Position numbers and translations under genes: made by a program | Notes under the pieces: generated by a model | Database searches by the model: none | What the model saw: the letters and a program-made list of their open reading frames with translations, nothing else | What the model was told of the DNA's origin: nothing | Shown: positions 1 through 6,479 of the stretch, piece after piece | Position numbering within the stretch: the first letter of the stretch is position 1 | Layout of the letters: every line of letters starts with the position of its first letter | Assembly (NCBI GenBank): GCA_038321755.1 | Contig: JBBQFJ010000117.1 | Span: forward strand, 1-10,733 | Source of the DNA: JALHSW01 sp038321755 | GTDB lineage: Bacteria; Actinomycetota; Acidimicrobiia; IMCC26256; PALSA-555 | Length of the DNA stretch: 10,733 nt | Direction: 5' to 3'

Positions 1-543
1 GGTGTCGTCGAGCCGACCGGGATCGTCGTCGACGCGATGTCCGGGACGTCGGGTGCCGGGCGGAAGCCGGTCGCCGAGCAGCTCTTCGCCGAGGTCAATG
101 ACGATGTGCGCGCGTACGGTCTCCTGACCCATCGCCACACGGGTGAGATCGAGCACGCGCTCTCGCACGTGCACGGACGCCCCGTGCAGGTGCTCTTCAC
201 CCCGCACCTCGTGCCCATGGCGCGCGGCATCCTCGCGACGTGCCACGCGAAGCCAGTGGTCGGCGACCTGACCAGCGAGCGCCTGCTCGACCTCTACCGC
301 GAGCACTACGCGCGTGAGCCGTTCGTCGTTGTCGACGAGCGCTCGCCGCGCACCAAGGGCACGTTCGGATCGAACGCGTGCCATGTGACCGTCCGCTACG
401 ACGGAAGGACCGACTCCGTGCTCGCGATCGCTGCGATCGACAACCTCGTGAAGGGTGCCGCCGGCCAGGCCATCCAAGCGCTCAACCGCGTGCTCGACCT
501 CCCGGAACCGACCGGCCTCCCCGCCCTCGGGATCATGCCGTGA
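1..543 (+). CDS. argC: N-acetyl-gamma-glutamyl-phosphate reductase, C-terminal part (5' end outside window)
   Basis: NADPH-dependent reduction of N-acetylglutamyl-5-phosphate to N-acetylglutamate semialdehyde, third step of arginine synthesis, in the cytoplasm. The reading frame is open from base 1, and 180 residues remain of a family that is usually about 340-350, so roughly the N-terminal half (NADP-binding domain and catalytic Cys) is missing. Visible family motifs, numbered from base 1: SGTSGAGR at residues 14-21, HRHTGEIE at 44-51 (this HRH region carries the catalytic His in the family), FTPHLVPM at 66-73, and DNLVKGAAGQA near the C-terminus. The residue before the SGTSGAGR motif is Met, where Lys is common. 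The stop TGA at 541-543 overlaps the GTG of argJ. The identification rests on motifs plus position at the head of the arg operon. Confidence 0.96.
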   Translation, partial: GVVEPTGIVVDAMSGTSGAGRKPVAEQLFAEVNDDVRAYGLLTHRHTGEIEHALSHVHGRPVQVLFTPHLVPMARGILATCHAKPVVGDLTSERLLDLYREHYAREPFVVVDERSPRTKGTFGSNACHVTVRYDGRTDSVLAIAAIDNLVKGAAGQAIQALNRVLDLPEPTGLPALGIMP

Positions 544-1739
544 GCATCGTTGCCGTCCCCGGATTCGAAGCCAGTGGCGTCGCGTGCGGCGTGAAGCCAT
601 CGGGCGACCCCGACCTGGCACTGGTGGCGACGGATGATCGTCGACCCGTCGCTGCGGCCGGCGTGTTCACCACGAACATCGTCCGCGCGGCCCCCGTCCT
701 CATCTCCCGCGCCCATCTGCACGACGGACGCGCGGCCGCGGTCGTCCTGAACTCGGGGAACGCGAACGCCGCCACCGGAGCGCCGGGTCGGCGCGATGCC
801 CAGCGCATGTGCGAGCTGACGGCCTCGGGTCTCGGCTGCGATGACGAGGATGTGCTCGTGTGCTCGACCGGGCTCATCGGCATCCCGATGCCGATGGCAC
901 CGGTCGAGTCGGGGATCCCCAAGGCCGTTGCCGCGCTCGGCGCCGGCGAGGCCGCAGGGCACGCGGCCGCGGAGGCGATGCTGACGACCGACACCGTGCG
1001 CAAGGAGGCGCTCGCGGTCGCCGAGATCGCGGGAGGACCGTCGTTCCGTGTCGGCGGCATGGCCAAGGGGGCGGCGATGCTCTCGCCGGCGATGGCGACG
1101 ATGCTCGCGGTCCTGGTCACCGACGCTGAGGCCGAGCCAGCCGCGCTGCACGCCGCGCTCGAGTACGCCGTGCGCGACACGTTCAATGCGCTGCTCGTCG
1201 ACGGATCCAGGAGCACGAACGACACCGTGCTGCTCCTGGCCAACGGCCGCGCGGGGAATGCCGTGATCGGCTCCGAGGGACACGCGTTCCACGCGCTCGT
1301 CGAAGCGGTCACCGAGGTCTGCGACGACCTCGCGCTCGCGATGGCCACGGACGCGGAAGGGGCCACGAAGCTCGCGACCGTCATCGTGGAGGGTGCCCGG
1401 TCCTCGGAGGATGCTCGCCTGGCGGCTCGCGCCGTGGCGGGGAGTCAGCTCGTCCAGTGCTCGCTCTACGGAGCGGACCCGTACTGGGGTCGGGTGCTGT
1501 CCGAGCTCGGGGCGAGCGGGGCGATGTTCGATCCGGAGCAGGTCGACATCGCGTACAACGGGATCGCGGTGTGCCGCGACGGCGTGGCGCTCCTGCACGA
1601 CGAGCGTGCGATCGAGGTCGCGATGGCCGAGCGTGAGATCACGATCACGTGTGACCTGCACCAGGGCATGGGCCGCGCGGCGGTCCGCTTCACCGATCTC
1701 ACCCACGCTTACGTCGACGAGAACATGGGTACGTCATGA
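540..1739 (+). CDS. argJ: Glutamate N-acetyltransferase / ornithine acetyltransferase ArgJ
   Basis: Transfers the acetyl group of N-acetylornithine to glutamate, releasing ornithine and regenerating N-acetylglutamate (the cyclic pathway). The precursor is 399 residues, normal for the family. ArgJ proteins are Ntn-like hydrolase-fold enzymes that cleave themselves before a Thr, which becomes the nucleophile. Here that site is in MAKGAAMLSPAMATML, with Thr187 after Ala186. Other family motifs are GVFTTN and VVLNSGNANAATG near the N-terminus. The GTG at 540 is chosen because it overlaps the argC stop as GTGA and gives a family-like N-terminus; the frame stays open further upstream but that part would only overlap argC. 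No clear Shine-Dalgarno is seen, so translation is probably coupled to argC. The C-terminus (YVDENMGTS) lacks the Tyr commonly seen close to the end of family members. Whether the enzyme also uses acetyl-CoA (bifunctional) cannot be decided here. Confidence 0.97.
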   Translation: MSIVAVPGFEASGVACGVKPSGDPDLALVATDDRRPVAAAGVFTTNIVRAAPVLISRAHLHDGRAAAVVLNSGNANAATGAPGRRDAQRMCELTASGLGCDDEDVLVCSTGLIGIPMPMAPVESGIPKAVAALGAGEAAGHAAAEAMLTTDTVRKEALAVAEIAGGPSFRVGGMAKGAAMLSPAMATMLAVLVTDAEAEPAALHAALEYAVRDTFNALLVDGSRSTNDTVLLLANGRAGNAVIGSEGHAFHALVEAVTEVCDDLALAMATDAEGATKLATVIVEGARSSEDARLAARAVAGSQLVQCSLYGADPYWGRVLSELGASGAMFDPEQVDIAYNGIAVCRDGVALLHDERAIEVAMAEREITITCDLHQGMGRAAVRFTDLTHAYVDENMGTS

Positions 1740-2650
1740 GCGTGCCGTCACCCTCGACGGCGCCGACCCAGGCCGGCGAGCGGCTGAAAAACGCCCACCT
1801 CAAGGCCGGGATCCTCGCGGAGGCGCTCCCGTACATCCGAGAGTTCACGGGCAAGACCGTCGTCGTGAAGTATGGCGGACACGCGATGGACGACCCGGCA
1901 CTGGCCGAGCTGTTCGCCCAGGACGTCGTCCTCATGCGGCTGGTGGGGATGAACCCGGTGGTCGTTCATGGTGGCGGTCCGCAGATCAGCGACCTCATGC
2001 GTCGCCTGGGGAAGGAGCCCGAGTTCGTCGACGGCCTCCGGGTCACGGATGCCGAGACGGTCGACATCGCACGCATGGCCCTGGTCGGCAAGGTCAACCG
2101 CGAGATCGTGACGTCCCTCAATCAGCACGGGTCCTACGCGATGGGGCTCTCGGGGGAAGACGCCGGCCTGCTTCGCGTGGTGGCACGCGATCCACGTCTC
2201 GGCTTCGTCGGCGACGTCACGCACGTCGACACCGCGGTGTTGGAGCGCATCCTGCGCGAGGAGTTCATCCCTGTGATCGCGACGATCGGGGTCGACGAGG
2301 CCGGTCAGGCCTACAACGTGAATGCCGACGCGGTCGCGGGCGCGATCGCGGGAGCGCTGGAGGCCGAGAAGCTCGTGTACCTTACCGACGTCGCGGGGAT
2401 CTACGAAGACTTCGGCGATGACGGATCGCTGATCTCCCAGACGGACGTCGCCGGCCTGGAGCGCCTGCTCGCGGCGGGCAAGGTGGGGGCGGGGATGATC
2501 CCCAAGGTCCGCTCGTGCATCGAGGCGCTCGAAGCCGGGGTGCATCGGGCCCACATCCTCGACGGGCGCGTCGCGCACGCACTCCTGCTCGAGTTCTTCA
2601 CCCGTGAGGGAGTCGGTACCGTGATCGATCAGCGATCGTTCGCGTCGTGA
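1736..2650 (+). CDS. argB: Acetylglutamate kinase
   Basis: Phosphorylates N-acetylglutamate with ATP, the second and usually flux-controlling step of arginine synthesis. The protein has 304 residues, normal length. Amino acid kinase family motifs are clear: KYGGHAM at 45-51, VHGGGPQI at 77-84, GLSGEDAGLL in the middle, VNADAVAGAIA and YLTDVAGI for nucleotide binding, and GAGMIPKV near the C-terminal third. Two traits linked in the family to arginine feedback inhibition are present: an N-terminal helical extension before the kinase core (about residues 15-37) and the C-terminal signature EFFTREGVGTVI at 286-297. I therefore infer an arginine-sensitive hexameric enzyme. The ATG start overlaps the argJ stop (ATGA), with only a weak purine stretch upstream, so coupling to argJ is likely. 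Confidence 0.98.
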   Translation: MSVPSPSTAPTQAGERLKNAHLKAGILAEALPYIREFTGKTVVVKYGGHAMDDPALAELFAQDVVLMRLVGMNPVVVHGGGPQISDLMRRLGKEPEFVDGLRVTDAETVDIARMALVGKVNREIVTSLNQHGSYAMGLSGEDAGLLRVVARDPRLGFVGDVTHVDTAVLERILREEFIPVIATIGVDEAGQAYNVNADAVAGAIAGALEAEKLVYLTDVAGIYEDFGDDGSLISQTDVAGLERLLAAGKVGAGMIPKVRSCIEALEAGVHRAHILDGRVAHALLLEFFTREGVGTVIDQRSFAS

Positions 2651-3876
2651 GCGCGCTCGAAGAGCTGGTCGAGCTCGATGCCGAGCACGTCATGCAGACG
2701 TACGCCCGCCAGCCCGTTGCATTCGTGCGGGGTGAGGGCACCGTGCTCTGGGACAGCGAAGGGAAGCGCTACCTCGACTTCCTCGGCGGACTCGCGGTCA
2801 CATCCCTCGGACACGCGCACCCTGCGGTCGCCGACGCGCTCGCGGAGCAGGCGCGCACGCTCGTGCACGTCTCGAACCTCTACTACAACGATGTGCAGCC
2901 GCGCCTCGCCGCGCGACTGGACGCGTTGCTCGGCGGCGACGGGCGAGTGTTCTTCGCGAACTCGGGCGCCGAGGCGAACGAGTGCGCGATCAAGCTGGCG
3001 CGCCGACACGGTCAGACGAACGGCGGGCCGGAGCGCCACGAGATCGTGGCGGCCTATGGCTCGTTCCACGGTCGGACGTTGGCGTCCCTCGCCGCGACGG
3101 GACAGCCCCAGAAGCACGAGACGTTCCAGCCACTCCCGCCGGGGTTTCGCCATGTCCCGTTCGGCGAGCTCGATGCCCTCGCGAGCGCGCTCGACGGGCG
3201 CGCCTGTGCCGTGCTCCTCGAGGCCGTGCAAGGGGAGGGTGGCGTGCAACCCGCACCCTCGGGGTACTTGGAAGGCGTTCGTGCCCTGTGTGACGAGCGC
3301 GAGGCGCTCCTCGTCGTCGACGAGGTCCAGACCGGGTTGGGGCGGACGGGGCGATGGTTCGGGTTCGAGCACTCTGGGGTGCGTCCCGACGTCGTGACGA
3401 TGGCGAAGGCCCTCGGCAACGGCGTCCCGATCGGCGCCTGTTGGGCTCGTGCGGACGTCGCGCCGGCACTGCGTGCCGGGGATCACGCCACGACGTTCGG
3501 AGGGCAGCCGTTGGCGGCGAGCGCGGCACTCGCCGTGCTCGACGTGATGGAAGCGGTCGATGCTCCCGCGCTGGCCGCCGCGGCCGGAGCGCGCCTCACG
3601 GCCGCGCTGGTCCAGCTGCCTGGCGTGGTGGCCGTGCGAGGTCTCGGGCTCCTGCTCGCGGCGGAGCTCCTGCCGGGCATCGACTCGGGGCCGGTGGCCC
3701 GTGCGTGCCTCGAGGGCGGGCTGGTGCTGAACGCCGTCACACCGACAGCGCTGCGGTTCGCGCCGTCGTTGCTCGTGAGCGACGCGGAGATCGACGAAGG
3801 AGTCGCGATCCTCGCCGCGGTGCTGGCCGGCTCGCCCGGACCAGGATTGGTCCCCGGAGGGAAGGAAGGCTCGTGA
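2647..3876 (+). CDS. argD: Acetylornithine aminotransferase
   Basis: PLP-dependent transfer of an amino group from glutamate to N-acetylglutamate semialdehyde, giving N-acetylornithine. The protein has 409 residues, typical for class III aminotransferases. Visible: the N-terminal LDFLGGLAVTSLGHAHP segment, NSGAEANE at 105-112 (PLP phosphate contacts), SFHGRT, DEVQTGLGRTG with Asp225 that pairs with the PLP ring nitrogen, and Lys254 in MAKALGNG that forms the Schiff base. The GTG at 2647 overlaps the argB stop as GTGA and no Shine-Dalgarno is apparent. Related enzymes can also accept succinyl-diaminopimelate (lysine pathway); the operon position supports arginine as main role. The last ~16 residues are Gly/Pro rich (PGPGLVPGG) and look unstructured; the DNA there holds a hairpin and the argF ribosome binding site. 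Confidence 0.97.
   Translation: MSALEELVELDAEHVMQTYARQPVAFVRGEGTVLWDSEGKRYLDFLGGLAVTSLGHAHPAVADALAEQARTLVHVSNLYYNDVQPRLAARLDALLGGDGRVFFANSGAEANECAIKLARRHGQTNGGPERHEIVAAYGSFHGRTLASLAATGQPQKHETFQPLPPGFRHVPFGELDALASALDGRACAVLLEAVQGEGGVQPAPSGYLEGVRALCDEREALLVVDEVQTGLGRTGRWFGFEHSGVRPDVVTMAKALGNGVPIGACWARADVAPALRAGDHATTFGGQPLAASAALAVLDVMEAVDAPALAAAAGARLTAALVQLPGVVAVRGLGLLLAAELLPGIDSGPVARACLEGGLVLNAVTPTALRFAPSLLVSDAEIDEGVAILAAVLAGSPGPGLVPGGKEGS
3838..3853 (+). promoter_or_regulatory. Perfect hairpin in the 3' end of argD, just before the argF ribosome binding site
   Basis: GGACCA (3838-3843), loop GGAT, TGGTCC (3848-3853): a perfect 6-bp inverted repeat with a tetraloop, inside the last codons of argD. 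It ends 8 bases before the AAGGAAGG of argF. No T-run follows, so it is not an intrinsic terminator. Possible roles are an mRNA processing or stability element, or keeping the argF ribosome site open; all are inference. Confidence 0.4.
3862..3869 (+). promoter_or_regulatory. Strong Shine-Dalgarno region for argF
   Basis: AAGGAAGG at 3862-3869, preceded by GGAGGG at 3856-3861, forms a 14-base purine tract directly upstream of the GTG at 3873. It is the richest ribosome binding site in the operon and supports the GTG at 3873 as the argF start. The other overlapping starts (argJ, argB, argD) lack a comparable site. Confidence 0.7.
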
Positions 3877-4781
3877 ATCGCTTCCTCGAGGTCGACGACC
3901 TCGATCCGACGGAGCTCGCGTCACTGTTGGATCGAGCCAAGAACTGGAAGGCTCATCCCGACGAGATTCCGCATCCGCTCGCCGGGAAGGGAGTGGCGCT
4001 CGTCTTCGAGAAGCCGAGTGCACGGACTCGGACCTCCACGGAGATGGCGGTGCACACCCTGGGCGGGCACCCGATCTACGTGCGCGGCGAGGAGGTCGGG
4101 ATCGGGACGCGCGAGACCGTCGAGGACGTCGCCCGCACGTTGGCGTCCTACTGCGCGCTTCTCGCAGCGCGCGTCTTCGATCACCGAACCCTCGAGGCGA
4201 TGCACGGTGCCGTCGACGTTCCGGTGGTCAACCTCCTCTCTGACCGAGCGCATCCGTGCCAAGCCCTCGCGGATCTGTTGACGATCGACGAGGTCCTCGG
4301 AGATCTGGATGGTCGCCGCGTCGCGTACGTCGGCGACGGCAACAACGTCGCGGCATCACTCGCGTTCGCGGCCGCACTCTCCGGTCTCGAGCTCGTCGTG
4401 TCCTCGCCGCCAGGCTTCGAGCTCGACGACGACGTCGTGGAGCGTGCCCGCAACCTGGGTGGTGCGGTGGAGCTCGTCACGGATCCCTACGAAGCAGTGC
4501 GCGGAGCGGACGCCCTGTACACCGACGTCTGGACGTCGATGGGGCAAGAGGAGGAGACCGAAGCGCGCCGGGTCGCCTTTGCCGGCTACCGCATCGATGC
4601 CGACCTCATGGCCGCGGCCGGTGAGCACGCGGTCCTGCTGCACTGTCTTCCCGCGCACCGGGGGGAAGAGGTCACGGCCGAGGTCCTCGACGGGCCCCGC
4701 TCGGTGGTCTGGCAGCAGGCCGAGAACCGGATGCATGCCGTGCGCGCCTTGTTCGCCTTCCTGCTCGGTGAGGGGAGCTGA
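3873..4781 (+). CDS. argF: Ornithine carbamoyltransferase
   Basis: Makes citrulline from ornithine and carbamoyl phosphate. The protein has 302 residues, slightly short but within the family range. The carbamoyl-phosphate motif is EKPSARTRTSTE with SARTR at 49-53; most OTCases have STRTR, so the second position is Ala instead of Thr. Then come HPCQ at 127-130, DVWTSMG starting at Asp218 (ornithine binding), HCLPAHRGEE starting at His257, and a C-terminal QQAENRMHA. The HCLP and DxWxSMG motifs favour OTCase over aspartate carbamoyltransferase. From memory, SARTR-type sequences occur in Acidimicrobiia-like Actinomycetota, so this is probably a lineage trait and not a defect. The GTG start overlaps the argD stop by 4 bases (GTGA) and has a strong ribosome binding site. 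The frame is open far upstream, but that part only shadows argD. Confidence 0.97.
   Translation: MNRFLEVDDLDPTELASLLDRAKNWKAHPDEIPHPLAGKGVALVFEKPSARTRTSTEMAVHTLGGHPIYVRGEEVGIGTRETVEDVARTLASYCALLAARVFDHRTLEAMHGAVDVPVVNLLSDRAHPCQALADLLTIDEVLGDLDGRRVAYVGDGNNVAASLAFAAALSGLELVVSSPPGFELDDDVVERARNLGGAVELVTDPYEAVRGADALYTDVWTSMGQEEETEARRVAFAGYRIDADLMAAAGEHAVLLHCLPAHRGEEVTAEVLDGPRSVVWQQAENRMHAVRALFAFLLGEGS
4771..4777 (+). promoter_or_regulatory. Shine-Dalgarno for argR
   Basis: AGGGGAG lies within the last codons of argF, 5 bases before the GTG at 4783. It settles the argR start: the frame is open for another ~470 bases upstream, but that part is only a shadow of argF. Confidence 0.65.
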
Positions 4782-4782
4782 C

Positions 4783-5253
4783 GTGTCGACCCTCGGGAAG
4801 CCCCAGCGCCAACACCGCATCGCGCGCCTGCTCGAGGAGCAAGCGGTCTCGAGCCAGTCGCAGCTGGTCGAGATGCTCGCGGCCGACGGCGTCGTCGCAA
4901 CGCAGGCGACCGTGAGTCGCGACCTCGAGGAGCTCGGGGCGGTGAAGGTGCGCATCCCCGGTGGCGCGATGGCGTACGCGATCCCCGAGCACGCCAAGGA
5001 GCGGCCGGCTCCCGATGATCACCTCCGTCGCGTGATGGGTGAGTTCGTGGTGGAAGTCGGTCACAGTGCGAACCTCGTGGTGCTGCGCACGCCGCCGGGC
5101 TCCGCGCACGTCATCGGCTCCGCACTCGATCGAGCGGGCTTGCCCGACGTGCTCGGCACGGTCGCCGGGGATGACACGTTGGTGCTGGTGTGCTCCGAAC
5201 AGGCCGGTGGCGCGAAGGTCGCCGCCGAGCTCGCGACATTGGCCGGACTCTAG
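4783..5253 (+). CDS. argR: Arginine repressor
   Basis: Hexameric transcriptional regulator that binds ARG-box operators when arginine is present. The protein has 156 residues, typical. The N-terminal winged helix-turn-helix spans about 8-68, with SQSQLVEMLAADG and TQATVSRDLEELGAVKVR; Ser45-Arg46 is the recognition-helix SR pair of the family. The C-terminal oligomerisation and arginine-binding domain spans about 80-156 and includes GTVAGDDT at 125-132, whose Asp130-Asp131 bind arginine in homologues. It starts 1 base after the argF stop and is followed 17 bases later by argG. Its place inside the operon implies autoregulation together with the biosynthetic genes. I found no convincing ARG-box pair inside the window; the operator probably lies ahead of argC. 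Confidence 0.97.
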   Translation: MSTLGKPQRQHRIARLLEEQAVSSQSQLVEMLAADGVVATQATVSRDLEELGAVKVRIPGGAMAYAIPEHAKERPAPDDHLRRVMGEFVVEVGHSANLVVLRTPPGSAHVIGSALDRAGLPDVLGTVAGDDTLVLVCSEQAGGAKVAAELATLAGL

Positions 5254-5270
5254 AGACGAAGCGGGAGATC

Positions 5271-6479
5271 ATGGCGAAGCGAGTCGTGTTGGCGTACTCC
5301 GGCGGGCTGGACACGTCCGTCGCAGTGAAGTGGATCCGGGAAGAGTGGGGGATGGAGGTCGTCGCGCTCGCGGTGGACGTGGGCCAGAGCGCCGATGACG
5401 ACTGGGAGACGATCCGCGAGCGCGCCCTCGCCGCCGGCGCGGTCGAGGCGATCGTGGTCGACGCCAAAGCCGAGTTCGCGCAGGACTACTGCCTCCCGGC
5501 GCTGCGAGCCAACGCGCTCTACGAGGGCAAGTACCCGCTCGTCTCGGCGCTCTCGCGTCCCGTCATCGTGAAGCACCTCGTGGCGGCCGCGCGCGAGCAC
5601 CACGCGGATGCCGTGGCGCACGGTTGCACCGGCAAGGGCAACGACCAGGTCCGCTTCGAGGTTGGCACGCGCGCGCTCGCGCCCGACCTCGACGTCCTCG
5701 CACCGGTGCGCGTCTGGGGCTTCACTCGTGAGGATTCGATCGACTACGCCGCCGCGCACGACATCCCGATCAAGGTCCACAAGGACAACCCGTACTCCAT
5801 CGACGAGAACCTGTGGGGCAGGGCGATCGAGTGTGGAGCGATCGAGGACCCGTGGGTTGCGCCGCCCCAAGAGCCCTACGCGCTGACAACGGACCCCTCA
5901 CAGGCGCCGCGGGACCCTTGGGAGCTCGTCCTGCGCTTCGAGCAGGGCGTCCCCGTGGCGCTCGACGGGACCGAGCTGCCGTTCCACGAGATCGTCAGCG
6001 AGGTGGGGGCCAAGGTCGGGAGCTACGGGTGGGGTCGTCTCGACATGGTCGAGAACCGTCGCGTCGGCATCAAGAGCCGTGAGGTCTACGAGTGCCCGGG
6101 CGCGCTGGCGCTGATCCTGGCCCACGCAGACCTCGAGTCGATCACGCTCGAGCGCGACCTCATGCGCGAGAAGGCGCGACTCGAACCGCGCTACGCGGAG
6201 CTCGTGTACGACGGCCTGTGGTTCTCACCGTTGCGCAGTGCGCTCGACGCGTTCGTGGAGGAGTCACAACGCCCGGTGACGGGTGAGGTGCGCCTGCGGC
6301 TCGAACCGGGCCGGTGCTTCGTCACCGGACGTCGCTCCGACGCGGGGTTGTACGACTACGAGCTCGCGACGTACGACGCGGCCGATGCCTTCCGGCACGA
6401 GGACGCGGCCGGCTTCGTGCGGCTCTGGGGCCTCGGGCTCGAGACGATCGCCCGCAAGCAGGGGCCGCCCCATGTCTGA
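5271..6479 (+). CDS. argG: Argininosuccinate synthase
   Basis: Condenses citrulline and aspartate using ATP to give argininosuccinate, with AMP and PPi released. The protein has 402 residues, the standard bacterial length. The N-type ATP pyrophosphatase P-loop is YSGGLDTS at 9-16. Further family motifs are SALSRPVI, AHGCTGKGNDQVRFE, a DNPYSIDENLWGR segment and GRLDMVENRRVGIKSRE near the centre-C half. The ATG at 5271 is chosen because the protein then begins with the family-typical MAKRVVLAYSGG; a GGGAG at 5263-5267 is the likely ribosome binding site, though only 3 bases from the ATG, which is short. The 17-base gap after argR is the largest inside the operon. The gene runs into argH with an 8-base overlap. 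Confidence 0.98.
   Translation: MAKRVVLAYSGGLDTSVAVKWIREEWGMEVVALAVDVGQSADDDWETIRERALAAGAVEAIVVDAKAEFAQDYCLPALRANALYEGKYPLVSALSRPVIVKHLVAAAREHHADAVAHGCTGKGNDQVRFEVGTRALAPDLDVLAPVRVWGFTREDSIDYAAAHDIPIKVHKDNPYSIDENLWGRAIECGAIEDPWVAPPQEPYALTTDPSQAPRDPWELVLRFEQGVPVALDGTELPFHEIVSEVGAKVGSYGWGRLDMVENRRVGIKSREVYECPGALALILAHADLESITLERDLMREKARLEPRYAELVYDGLWFSPLRSALDAFVEESQRPVTGEVRLRLEPGRCFVTGRRSDAGLYDYELATYDAADAFRHEDAAGFVRLWGLGLETIARKQGPPHV
6460..6471 (+). promoter_or_regulatory. argH ribosome binding site inside a small GC hairpin
   Basis: AGGGG (6460-6464) is the best Shine-Dalgarno for argH, 7 bases from its ATG. The GGGG at 6461-6464 is perfectly complementary to CCCC at 6468-6471 across a CCG loop, so the site can fold on itself right next to the ATG at 6472. 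Both lie within the end of argG. A ribosome finishing argG would melt the hairpin, which would couple argH translation to argG; this role is inferred. Confidence 0.4.

Noticed and set aside
378..539. N-terminal extension of argJ up to 378, and likewise argF to 3354, argR to 4309, argG to 5190, argH to 6283 and mpg to 7857
   Set aside because: These upstream parts only overlap the preceding gene in another frame and do not resemble the families; the chosen starts fit family N-termini and the junction pattern.
396..1706. Long antisense frame over argJ (436 codons), and similar ones over argD/argF (2629-4023), argG/argH (6322-7254), argH/mpg/tyrS (7458-8855) and tyrS (8473-9534)
   Set aside because: Typical open antisense frames of GC-rich coding DNA. 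The translations are Arg/Ala/Asp/His rich with no recognisable motifs, while the + strand frames match known enzymes throughout.
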